64,000 nucleotides of DNA from Pyrrhoderma lamaoense (Eukaryota > Basidiomycota > Agaricomycetes > Hymenochaetales > Hymenochaetaceae), in the NCBI GenBank assembly GCA_002794735.1, contig NBAZ01000007.1, positions 248,001 through 312,000 of the forward strand, in the 5' to 3' direction. Under the pieces are notes generated by a model. It had not been told where the DNA came from and did no database searches. It saw only the letters and a program-made list of their open reading frames with translations. Below, one piece after another: positions 1 to 12,100 of this stretch (positions are counted from its first letter, which is position 1; each line of letters starts with the position of its first letter). The translations under genes were made by a program, and so were the position numbers.

Positions 1-151
1 TCCGTTTCTTTCTCTTCCTACCCTAAATAAACAAAAACAAAGGAAAAGAAGAACATCAAAAGCCAATGGTAACAAACAAAAGATAGACGTGAACGAAAGC
101 GAGAACGAAAAGCCGGAGGAGAGAGGGGAAGGGTAAGACGAAGACGAAACG

Positions 152-183
<32 letters not shown>

Positions 184-1083
184 AAGTGAAGAAAAAGAAA
201 GTTCAGTCCATCCCAAATGTAAACACCGAATGAAAAAAGAAGTGAGCAAAAGATTACACTAAAAAAAAGAGAAAAATGAAAAAGAGGGAAAAGGCCAGGA
301 AAGAAGACGAAGGCGGAAAGCTAGTAAAAACATGGGAATAAAAAGAAAGAGTTACGATGAACATAAGATACTTGGTAATTTGATTCGAGTTATGTTATAT
401 ATCGTGAACAGATAATAGGAAAAAAAAAGGGGGGGATGAGGGAGAAGAAGATAAGTAGTGTACCGAAGAAAGAGGGATAGGGGTAAACGAGAGGTTGGAT
501 TCTTGTATGAAAACAACGCATACTCCAAAAACTAACGAAGAAAGCAAGGCGAAGAAAATAAACAAATAAATTGTACCAATACTAATATACCAAAGAAAGA
601 GAGAGAGAGAAAGAGGGGAAAATATCGAATAGCAATAAAAAATATGATATATAGAGATAGGAACACCGAAGGGAGTGAGGATGATAGGTTTTTTTATATT
701 AAGATAGAGAGACGGGGAGGAGCGTAGCCAAAGGGCTAACTAGTGAAAGGGGAACGTGAAAAACAGAGCATGAGTATGTGTGATGATGATAGTCCGTAAG
801 TAGGAAGGCAAAAAATGAAAGCAATACACATGTGCACGTCCTCCAAAACAGTTGTCCCTTATTGAATCCAAAGAGACCGAGAGAAAGAGAGAGATAAAAG
901 ATTAAATAGCATCAACGATCTGATTCCGAAAGATAATGAAAAATTCCACGAGATTACTGAGATTCTATGGAAACAGAGGAGGAAGGAAGGGGGGTATGAG
1001 GTCAAAACGTTGGAGGCACACACACGGCGGCCAGCTTTCTTTTTGAGTACTACAACAACTCTTCCTCTCTTCCTCTCTCTTCA
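1..1083. other. Gene-free stretch downstream of the zinc-finger gene
   Basis: No supported gene. The plus strand is strongly purine-rich, with GA microsatellite (about 151-182) and many AAAG/GGAA tracts. On the sense strand of the neighbouring minus-strand transcription factor this is pyrimidine-rich and lies just after its stop codon, so it probably contains that gene's 3' untranslated region and terminator. No clear poly(A) signal could be singled out. Confidence 0.5.
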
Positions 1084-4000
1084 CTACCGCCTCATGCCTT
1101 CGGGACTACCTCTTTCACTACCGACACCGTACACCTCTCGACTCCCCCGTTGTGCTTGGTGTGGATGGGGAGGATATCCGTTGTTGTTGCCGTTGTTCAC
1201 GTTCATCATCCCCCAACCGACTTCGGCCCCCAAATCGTTCATACCGTTCAAGCCGTTCATCATCGTGTTCAAAAAGTCCGCGTCCGAAGCTACTTGTTGT
1301 TGCTGATGATGATGATCCGCCGATACTGTACGCAAACCGTCCCTCTGGTGGGGACCCAGGTGAGGTTGTGTTTGATGAGGATGCTGGTGCTGGTGCTGCT
1401 GTTGCAGGTGGTACTTGTCGTTGATAATATGACTGTTGCTGTCCCCCCGCGCCCGCAAACCTTCCTCCCGCCGTCGCAGGTCGACTATTGGCTCCGTTCG
1501 AGATTGATAAGGGTACAAAGCGCCCTCCTGTCGATCCGTCTCCGTCATTGTTGCACAGTTCCATGACAGACAATCGTCGACTCTCCGGCCTCGACCCAGC
1601 TCCTGTCGTGGGTCGACCTCCTGTGGATGATGCTGCTGTTGTTGCTGTAACAACGCCATTCGTCGACGTTGCTCCTCCTCCAAGACATCCTCCTCTACCT
1701 TCTCCTTCTTCACCACGCCCGTGGGCAGTTGACGGTGTAGGCGGTGGCCGCCCAGCACTCGTCCTCCATCCCCCACCAGGGCTGCTGCCGCTCTCATATC
1801 CATATCCCCCACTACCAGGCCCATATCCATATCCACCATCCCCTCCATCATATTGACTCCCATCCCGTCGATACCCATCATCCCCATATCCATCCCCATC
1901 CCCGCCGGACCGACGAGATCCATAGAGGTAGGGTACCCGTCCATGTTGACCCCCACGTCCATCATCCTCTCCGTCGATGTCGTCATCGTCGGATTCCCCG
2001 CCACTGCTGTCCCGGATGAGCCCGCGGTCGTCGTCATCGTCGTCGTCGTCAATCCCCCGTTTGCGGCCCCTCCATAGCCCAGACCGTTTAGACCTCCCGG
2101 CGCGGACGCTGAGAGAGGCGTCCCCGGCGAGCGAGGGCGGGTGGAAGGAAAACGGGCTATCGTTGATCCCGCTCGAACCATCGGGCGGACTCGGTGGGTA
2201 CCCGTAGTAATTTCCGCCATAGCTCCAAGGTCCTCCTCGTTGCTGCTGCTGCTGCTGTTGTTGTTGTTGCCTCTGCCGTTGTCCGGTACGTGCTGAGAAA
2301 GGTTCGGGCTCGTTGTCGTCGTCGCCGTCCCGTACGGAGGGTAACTCGTGCTCGTGGTGTTCGGAGAGAGTCCCCAACCCACTACCGCCGCCGAGAGGTC
2401 CAGATCGGGAGGAGAGAGAATACCTGGAGGAGAAATACGACGCTGGAGCGGTACCTGGACGTGGTGCAGTGCCCGGTCGTGACCCGAAGCCGCTGCTTGT
2501 GATGGTGGAGGTCCCATCTCTGCTCGAGGGTGGTAAGGGAATCCCTCCGGCGAGGGCTGGGGCGACAATGGAAGAGAGCGGCGGGAGTGTGGTTGAGGAT
2601 GCTGTCCCTGGCCGTACATGGTCTGCTGCTGTTGTTGTTGCTGCTGAAGATGATGATGTGGGTGGCCTGCTGTGTGAGGATGGCGGCCGACCGGAAGCGA
2701 GCTCAGCGGGGGAGGGGAGAAAGGGCTCGGGGCAAGAAAGGACTGCTGTTGGTCTCCTGCTGCTGTTGTTGATGATGATGATGTTGAGCCTGCTGCTGCT
2801 GAAGGGGATACTGTTGTTGTTGCTGCTGTTGAGGGTCGAAAGGAGTGCCCGTCACGAAAGGAATGCTGGTGGGTGGAGTGATGGGCGGCGTAGGCGGCAT
2901 TTGCGCTCGTGGTGGTGGGAGATAGGACGACGTGCTGGTGCTGCTGCTGATGGGCGGACTGTACGAGGGCGATGTCCTGCTGCTGGTAGGACTGATGCTG
3001 TTCGTGCTGACGGACAGGCGACGCATGTTGTTGTTGTTGTTGCTGCTGCTGCTGCTGCTGTTGTTGTTGTTGTTGTCGCTGAAAGTGTTCGAGCTGCCAA
3101 CTGCTAGGAGGATATGTAGGCGCGGGGCCGTTTTGGGTAGAGTCAGGACCGACGTCGTAACCTACAGAAGTGCCAGGGCGCTGCTGACCGTAATTATAAT
3201 TTAAATTATGCAAGTTAGCTGCTGAGAAGTTGCGCTGGAACAGAGCATCCTCCACCTTGCTCGTGTTCATGTTCATGTTGATGCCGAGACCGACGTTGTG
3301 CGGTGGCTGTTGCTGATGACTTGACTGTGCACGTTTTGAACGGGCTGATGACGCTTTGTGAGCGGCAGCCATGGACGTGTGCAACGCTGTTAGATCACGC
3401 ATCATCGCATCATTTTGTTCTTGCTTGTCGGAGTGGACAGTCTGAGCATGCTGGCGGAGGTTGTCGAGTCGAGAGAATTGTTTCGAACAATGACATGTGA
3501 ACGGCCGCTCGCCCGTATGTTTTCTAAATATGGTAAGAGAGCGGAAAGGGAGGGAGATTAGAAAGAGTGAGATTAGGCACCGGGGGCAATCAAAAGTAGA
3601 GAGGGAAGGGGGAAGCCAGTTCAGGGGGGGGGAGACAGAGAGGTGGGATGAGATGGGAGACGCTGTCAGGGGAAAAAAAGAGAGATCTGCTGTACCTGAC
3701 GTGTCTAGCAAGATGCTCAGACCTTGAGAAGACCATACGGCAGTCTCCGTATCCGGTACATTGAAAAGTCTTTGCAGGTGCGGAACGATACCGTTTCGCT
3801 ACCTGCGCATCTCTCGATGTCGGGTTCGACGGCGGCTGAGGATGCTGAACGGCGACGGGGGACATTGAAGACTGCTGCTGCTGGGGGTCGTTAGTTGCGT
3901 TGTTGTCAGAGGAGAGATTAGAAGAGGAGGGGATGATGTTTGAGATGTTGTCAGAGATTGAGATTGAGATATCAGAGTCGTTTGACTCGTTGAGAGCCAT
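1084..4000 (-). CDS. Two-finger C2H2 zinc-finger transcription factor
   Basis: Likely DNA-binding nuclear regulator. Exon 1 is 3696-4000 and exon 2 is 1084-3523; the GTACAG..TTTAG intron falls exactly between the fingers and splicing restores the linker [11 protein letters not shown]. The model gives 914 residues. Finger 1 (about residues 81-104) has the C-x5-C-x12-H-x3-H pattern and contains [10 protein letters not shown]. Finger 2 (about 112-132) contains [16 protein letters not shown]. This pair resembles the Usv1/Rgm1/Mig1-like fungal regulators. The remainder is low complexity: a polyQ tract encoded at about 3024-3082, further Q/H runs, Ser/Thr/Pro stretches and a Met/Asp/Gly-rich segment. 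The ATG at 4000 is the first ATG in frame. Caution: two other same-strand frames are long and protein-like here (1118-2377 and 2703-3026), so the C-terminal reading may be wrong in places. The fingers are solid; target genes are unknown. Confidence 0.8.
3024..3082 (-). repeat. CAG/CAA trinucleotide tract coding polyglutamine
   Basis: A run of CAA and CAG codons on the minus strand codes about 17 glutamines in the zinc-finger factor. Such tracts mutate in length easily, and the frame that follows the tract is uncertain because two frames remain open after it. Confidence 0.8.
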
Positions 4001-7000
4001 CTGCACCTGGCCCAAACAGAGGGGGGATTAAGTAGTAATTTTCAGGGGGGGAGGGAAGACGCGGGGAGGAGGGACGCAGATGATAAGTGGGAGAGAGGCA
4101 GAGGAGAGTTAAGGAAAGGAGATTGGGAGCGACAGTTAACGTTCGGCTGGCTTCTTATCAGGCACACTATTAAGGGACACTCCCCGTGAGAACACTCTCT
4201 CAATGATCGACGCCTGAATCCGGTAATGTGTCATCAAGATCCAGGCACATGTGTTACAGACTTTGACTATCTCTCAATTTGTCCGCTTTCGGTTCAATCA
4301 CCATCTCATCCCCCTACCTGCTCATCGCTCGAGGTCGCACCAGATCCCTGCTCGAGGCCTGTCCTTCCAATACACCGCTCTCTCCCTCCGCTCCCGCGTC
4401 TCTCTCTCTCTCTTTCTCTCTCTCTTTCGGCCCAACTTTATCCCCAAGCCCCGGGCACACGTTTCTCCTTCCACATGACATGTCCCAAAAACACTGCCCG
4501 ACCCACTCACACTCACACTCACACACACACACACAAACGAAAGAGAGAGAAGAAAAACTTTTTCCTTAGTCCACAACCACCTAAGCCTCTCGGTCCCGCT
4601 CAAACCGGCTCCCTATCTTTCCCATCATCACTCATCCATCATCTCCATCACATTATATCCTCTCCCAGCCGTCCCTTCCGTCCGTCCGTCCGTCAAATAA
4701 AATATAAAGAAAAACGGCTTATCAACCCGTCTCAACGGCACCTTTAGTTAACAAAGAAAAGTGAACAGGAATTATATATACGTACTAGAAAAACCTTATT
4801 CTCTCCCCGTAAGGCACACACACTAACAACAACAAACTCCCTACACTTAGACCCACTTTTTCCCTTTCTTACTTACCTTACAATTCTCACCTCGCTCTCA
4901 CGGTGTGGGGAGGGGGAGAAAGGGTCCACCTTATCCGCAAGACCCCCCCCCGCGCTTAGCGTTAACGTTTCGTTCCGCTAACTAATTTACTCTCCCTTTT
5001 TCCTCTCTAAAATGATAATTAATCAACTAATTTGAGTATCGAGTAAACGACGGATATAGTGTATTATAGTATAGTATATTAATGAAAACGCTAAAACTAG
5101 GTCCTGAGGTAAGATAGAAAAAGGAAAAAGGGAAAAGGGAAAGAGGATATAGAGGAAAAAAAAACTCTATACTTTAATTTACATGTAATCAATTATCAAA
5201 TCCATATCGTTGATTTTCTCTTCCCTTCCCCCGTTCTCTTAATTTCTCTTTTCACTTCTTCCGTCTAATTCTCTAATATCTTATATTTACTCCCTTCCCC
5301 CTGTCAACACCCCCACCCCCTCGCTTTCTTGTTTTTACTCTTCTCTTCGCCAAAAAAACAAACAAACAAAAACTTAACGAAACGAGGAAAAGAAGCTCTT
5401 TCTTTTTTTTTTTTTTCTTTCTTTCTACTTGGCAACTAACAACTAAAATACTAAATTACTGAATGAAAGCGTTTGACCGAATTGACGTATTACATAAAAA
5501 CATATCACATACTTACATGTACAAACCTACAAACCTACAAATTTTACAAAACTCTTTTCATCGTTGACATATGATTTTCACCTTTCACTTTTTTTTTCAA
5601 AGAAAGCAACAAGTTTAAAGTTAAAAAAAAAAGTCAAGCCCATCGTTATGGTTATTGAAGGTTTACGATTTTATATTTTATATTTTATGATTTGTTTTTT
5701 TTTGGAAACGATTTCTTTTTTCCGCCGTTTCCGTGTTTCTTAATTTACATTCCTACTTCTTTAATATACTATATCATATATAATCATAATCATAATGTAT
5801 TGTATATGCAACTCGCACATGCGCTCACGCTCGCGCTCGCCCGTCATCGGCCCATACACCAATACATGTGTCAATCGTCCGCGTACACAATAACATATAA
5901 CATATAACATATTGCCCGAACTGATTGGAAAATGGGGAAAAAAGAAAAGAAAAAAAAAAACAGACATAAAACATAAACGATTAACATATATAATTATATA
6001 AGAATAAATATAATACACAGCCCCCCCCCCCTCTTTCCTCCCGCTTCTTTCTGTCCGTCGTTTCACTTCCACCCCCCTCCCCTCGCTCCACTCGTCCATA
6101 TGCACATTTGCATACGGACACGCATATGATGTGTATTATAACATAAGCCCACACATACAATGATACAATTGAATCCGTTGTGTCGAGTATTCAAGTACAC
6201 ACGGATCCACCTCGTCGCGACCTACGTAGTCATCACTATACACTATGCACTATACACCAACAAACAACGGACCCCCCCTCTCCCTTCCCTCCAATCCCCC
6301 GGAAGGCTGTGTAACTTCAAGAACCCAAGAACCCAAAGGAACCAAAGAACCATACACACGCATATGATATACGCATATACGCATATACGCATGTAGGCAT
6401 ACGTTGACTACTTCAATATCGGTTATATGGTTATATGATTATATGATTAGTTACTTAGCCCCCCTATCTATCGTGAATCATGAATCATAAAACACATAAA
6501 ATAATTATACACCTCTCCTCTCCTTCTTCTCCTTCTGTCCTTAGTTCTTTTCGGTTTTGGTTTTTGGTGGTAATGATTCACGTTTCATGAATATCATCTC
6601 ATGTATGTACATGTACATGTACGTTCGTATGTCTGGCTGGCTGTATACAAAATACTCATACCATATACCATATACCATCTACCATTTACGAAAACGGAAT
6701 CGGAATCGGAAAATGGGGACGGGCACGGAAGACGGTAGACAGCGAAACAGCGAAACAGCGAACATTGAGACGGCTAAAATGGTGGGTAATTATGGTGGGT
6801 GGCGATGACAACGACATCCCCGCCCCCCCCCCCCCTCTCCACCCCGACATAATCGCATAAACGACAAAACTGCTAAACTGCTAAACTTACCAAACTTGCT
6901 TAGACAACTTGAATACATTTTCTTTCTTTCTAAGAGGTTTTGAATAGTATTTTCAGTGATCGCATAGCATGCTCGCATTTACGACTCCACGGCTCACGGC

Positions 7001-9100
7001 TCCACGGCTCATGGCTCACCGAGAGTTAAATTCCCTTCCTCCCGGCGATACATTACTAACCTTACTAACCTTACTAACTTACTAACTTACTAACTAACTG
7101 ACAAACTGACATTCTGTTCTCAAACGATGATACTACTAATACTGGTTCTACTGTACTTTTCGAAATTCAAAATAAAGGATGATAGATACTTTAGTCTCAG
7201 ATTTCAGGTTTTAGGATTATGGATTATGGATTTAGACAATCGCAAAGACGGACATACATGTACATGCATACGACAACAAACACTACAAACACTACTAACA
7301 TCAATAACAAGCACACATACAAATCATGAACACAACCAGTGCGAAGCCCCCCCGACCCCGAGAATAAGTTAAATAACGATAACGATGTATCTCGTCCGTC
7401 CGTCCGTTCGGGAGCTCGGAGGTTCGGGAATACGGGAACTCGGCGGTAGCGCGGTTGCGGGTTGCTGAGTACAACTTGGGGAGGAGACACGGGTGCAATT
7501 TGAATTCAAGAAAAAAAATGCAGGCTAAAAAAAATGAGAAATGAGAAATGGGAGGAAGGACCCCTTTTCCATTACCGGGCTTCTCGGGACGATAGGGTTT
7601 TCTGTTCTCTTTTCATTCTTTTCTGTTTTCTGTTTTCTTTTCTTTTTTTTTTTCGTTGCAACTTTACATGTGAGTGAGTGAAGTACAACCTCGGTAAGCT
7701 CTTTCTTTCTTTCTTTCTTTGGGAGTAATGAAGTGTGAACTCAGAACTGGGCTGTTGTAGCAGATGTCTCCATATTCGATCATCATCATCACGCATCACG
7801 TATAATAACATAATAACAAGTATATCACTAAGGCTTAAGAGCTATGAAGAATAAACCTTTATTCTCACCCTCTCTCTTCCCTTCTGATTATGCACATAAC
7901 TATTATAGATGATATATCATATTTCCCTATCCTTAGTCTTAGCGCTTATCTATCTATCCACCCATCAAAAGAAAAACCCCTCATCCTCCGTCTCGGGAAC
8001 TCTCATCTTCCGAAGTAGGATTTAGGATTAGGATGATGAAAAAAAAAAAAAAAAGAGAGAGGCTGTGTCATCTAACCGGACCTGGGGTGCCTGACCGAAA
8101 ACAACAACAACAACGACAACAACAAAAAAGAAATTTGGAAAGGTAAAAAAAAAGAGAGAGAGAACGAGATGAGACGAGACGAGATGATTTATCTCTTGCT
8201 CACTCATGCATAGCTTCCTGGGTACCACGTAAACGAATTGCACAACTTACAAAAACCGAACGATAAGGAAGGGGCGAAAAGGACGAGGGAAGAGTCGGGA
8301 GGGGGGGGGGAGAGAAGGGAAAGGAGGGGGAAGAAAGTTTATTTTCTGTTTTTGGGTTCATAAGAATCTTCCGATCCCGTTTACGATGATGATCGGGTCA
8401 TTCCTCTCCAAGCAGATGCATGTGTATACATTCATTGCATCAATGTATGTATGTATGTATGTATAGTACGTGTATTTACATTAAGATTAAATAATATTAA
8501 GATTAGGATTACTTGATCAAGGGGGGGGTGGACTCGATGGGGGAATGTATGAATTACGAATAAACAGGTATTAATGTTGGGGTGTAATCGTTGACTTGTA
8601 ATATACTTACATTCGTAACGTTCTCTCTTTATCACAGAGTATTCAATTCTGTTTTGAGTCCTTGTGAGGTGAACTTGACGGATGTATGCGCGGTACAACG
8701 GAGACGTGCAAGAAACGGCGGATTGCGCAGTAAGATAGTAGATTCTTATGAGATAGATGATATACGAAGGCTGTTGATAGCATGATGATGATCAATCAAC
8801 CAACTTGTTCCGGGATACACATCAGACCTGGTTTTACCTAGCAAAAATATCTCTCGGCCCTTGCGAGTAAGGCAATTTGTAAAATACCTAAACCAATACG
8901 CCATCCTCTAGACAATCTGCCTTCCCCCCCTAGTTTCTCTCTTCTTCTTTCAGCTCTTCATAGTAGAGGAAAGACATACAGCTTAACTATAGCACGCGCG
9001 GATACACATACACATTAATACCGTATATAATAATAATATTAATTGTATCACCAACTCACGTCCGCGCAGCGCAGCGCAAGGGAAAAAAAAGAAAGCAAGA
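4001..9100. promoter_or_regulatory. Gene-free, microsatellite-dense region upstream of the zinc-finger gene
   Basis: No convincing coding sequence on either strand; the small open frames are broken, repetitive and lack partners. The sequence is packed with simple repeats: CT tracts near 4400-4430, CACTCA/CA at about 4504-4535, TCCG at about 4680-4695, CGCATATA at about 6358-6392, TACTAAC at 7054-7094, GTAT at about 8444-8464, and long C or G runs near 6021, 6823 and 8297-8310. Its position 5' of a transcription factor makes promoter and a long 5' leader the natural guess. Nothing else can be supported. Confidence 0.4.
7054..7094 (+). repeat. Tandem TACTAAC array
   Basis: Five exact copies of TACTAAC start at 7054, 7063, 7072, 7080 and 7088, that is at 8-9 bp spacing, followed by a partial copy. 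The heptamer is identical to the optimal yeast intron branch-point sequence. The simplest reading is an 8-9 bp minisatellite. Confidence 0.85.
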
Positions 9101-12100
9101 AATAGGTAAGGGTAAATTAAAAAAGACTTCTCTTGAATGAAGAAGCTATGAAACACCGAGAAGACGACGATCGAACCCCGAACCCGATCGTGATCAAAGA
9201 GAGAGAGAGGTGAAAAAAAAATTTAATAAAGTACGTTTTTGGACAACTTTTTTCTTGATCCACCCGAGTCCTTGTTTTTTTTCAAATGGCGTCTATATTC
9301 ATAATGCACTGTGACTGTCTGTCGTTATCGTATTATCACGCTATTCACACTTGAGCTCATTTAATCATTTCTTCCGCTCGTTCGTATGGATTAGGTTTGT
9401 TTTTGAGTTTATTCATTTTCTTTCGATCTAATGGAAAAACCAGTAAATGGAGAGAGAAGTGATCGGAAAAGCATGGGTCTAGAACAGCGAGCAACGAGCA
9501 GCAAGCAGTGAGATTCGGAGAGAGGGAGGCAGAAAACAGAAGCGGAGGAAGAAAACAAAAACCACAAGTTTAAAAGATGATTATTAGATCAGGAAGAAGA
9601 AACGAAAAGAAACTTTTACACCGATCCCGATTACTAGGAAAAGAAAAAAAAACCTGTGCTATAAATTCGTAGTACCGGGCCTAGGCCACGATCAAAGACT
9701 CTTGAAAGAGAGAGAAAGAGAAAAAAAACCCTTTCAGTTCCCGGATAGCGATGGTAGGAATTCACGCTCTTCAAGGTTGTAAAAATCATGCTCTTCAAAG
9801 TTTCTTGGATCGTATAACCTAGTACCCAGTAATTGTTATCCTCCAAGCCCATCCTTACTTTGCCAGACTCATTAAAATAACACTTCAAGAGAGAAGAGAG
9901 CTGCTCCCACCCATAACCCCTATTAATATGAATAACATATCTGTCTAGATCTATAATTAGCTTTGTGATCACGATCGAGACCGAGACGAGATAGGGAACG
10001 GACGGACCCAAAATTAAAATTCAGTTCAAGAGTTCCAGCCCCCGGTTAATAATATTCATATGTCAACTTCCAATAACCAAATACTAATCAATAGTATTTT
10101 TTTTCCCCTTTCGGAGATAATCGTCTACTAAAAACTCCAATTTATTTGAATGCCTGTATAAATTGTATACTATAAGCTTTTTAATACATTTCCTTTGTCG
10201 CGGTGTATATGGCCAGCTGAGATGGCACGTACCGATTATTACATTGTATGCTATGGTTATGATAAAGGTTGTTGCTTCCTACTTCACAGGACCCAGAGCT
10301 ACGGAATTAACAAGAAATGTAACTACTTTAAGAACATACATGCATACAAAGGACGTGTATAAGATGCATCTCTGCAGCTCAAAGTACATGTGACGATGAT
10401 AGTTATGACACGACATGGCGAGTAGTGAATGAAGTAAAGTCGCATAGGGTAGAAGTGTAAACCTGAATATTCGGTACGCTCACTTATGGCGCTATTGCTT
10501 ATTATTGGTATCGCCCGTACTGTTGGTAGCTGACCCCACCGATCATATAAATTCACACATACGTACCCCACACACCTATCGTACCGTACGTCTGAGACGG
10601 AGTCTAACGTTCCAGAAGTAGAGTGAGACGAGAGGAAACGTACAGTCGGCCTGAGTCGTGTCTCATCTTGGTGAATTCGGCCTTCAGTCTTCTCCCCCCT
10701 CTCTCTCTCTCTTGCAGACATGGGATCGTTGAATAGAACAGAAACAGTATACGATTTACCCTTTTCCCATCCCCCCCTACCCTCGTTATCGATCTCAGCT
10801 CTCGTCACATCCCTCAAAAAAAAGGATAGAGGTAGATATTTAAAGACCTCTTCCCCTAAAAATAATATCTCACACATACATAAATACACACGTTAACCAC
10901 ATATGAATAACTACATTACCACATCCATACTTTACTTCAATATACGTACGTACATGTTCATGAATAGATCCACGATTCACGATCCACAAATCGGAGCTCC
11001 TGTAACTAAGATTCCCCTTTCTTGAAACCTTCTTTTTCTTATCATCACTTATCAGACTATATTCAGATTTCAACGGCGTTGAAAAAAAGAAAACAAAGTA
11101 ATAAATTAGGACCGGTCTCCTTTTCCTCATATTATAATTTACCTTTGATACATATGATTACTTGAAAATACTCCTCCGTCGTTCATCGTTGCTTCTCTCT
11201 CGAACGAGAGCCCGCTAGATTTTCTTTTTCTTTTTTGACGGGTTCTCAGTTGAAACTTCGGAAACGAGTAGAACGTGAAGAACGAAGAATGTGAGTATCT
11301 TATATTTAAAATAGACGCGAAAAGGAGAGTTGGGAAAAGTAGAAAGAAGAAGAGGGGTTGGTGAGGAGGGGCGAGGAACAGGGGAGGGAAGTGCTAAAAC
11401 CCTAAAGTATATTGGATATGGAGTAGGAGTAGATGTGAGTATGCGTATGAGTAAGAATGAGATGTTATGATTTCAAGGATGTGACGATGAATCAATCTTC
11501 TCTCTTTTATTTTTGATACAACTGAGGCTCTTGGGATCAATATTTGTGTTATTTGATGTACTTTCCAAGTATCAAAATGGATGAATCAAGTGTTGAAACT
11601 AGAATAAGGAAAAGCGTAACAGTAAAAAAAAACTCAGAGAACAGCCCAGATGTCTACAACATCCGCTTCTACTACTACTAAACATTACTGCTTACTTTAA
11701 GAAAGCTGGAGGAACCAAAATTGATCCGTATGAAACACATTAAACAGATATATATATATATAAGAGAAAGAGTAAACGGCGAAGAAAAGGGAAAAGAAAG
11801 ATATCGGTGGAAGTTTAGCAGTAACCACGGACCATGGATTAAGTAAGAACTTACCCCGCGGCTCAGTCCCCGTGTGTGTGCCAAGAAGATCGGGAGAGCC
11901 CGAACATCTCAACCTCTATACCCATACCGATTCTCCCAAGCACCCCCCCCCGGACCGGGGTTTTCTTTTTACTTTCCCTACCAGCTCCGATTGTAAATGG
12001 CCATTCATTCATTATTATTATTTTTTCATTCGATTACAATAACAAATGAAGAATCTTAAGTATAGAATAACATACATATTTCTGAATTTGATCCAAGTTT

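Noticed and set aside
3303..3500. Plus-strand open frames over the zinc-finger exons
   Set aside because: They are antisense to the conserved finger-coding exon and carry no motif of their own.
9160..9200. Possible tRNA T-arm-like GATCGAACC segment
   Set aside because: No acceptor stem, anticodon arm or D-arm partner could be folded around it.
9634..10011. 125-codon minus-strand open frame with some protein-like text
   Set aside because: No recognisable motif and no supporting exon nearby; kept only as part of the gene-free region note.
10323..10889. 188-codon minus-strand open frame
   Set aside because: Composition is irregular, no ATG start in a sensible context, no domain, no splice partner.
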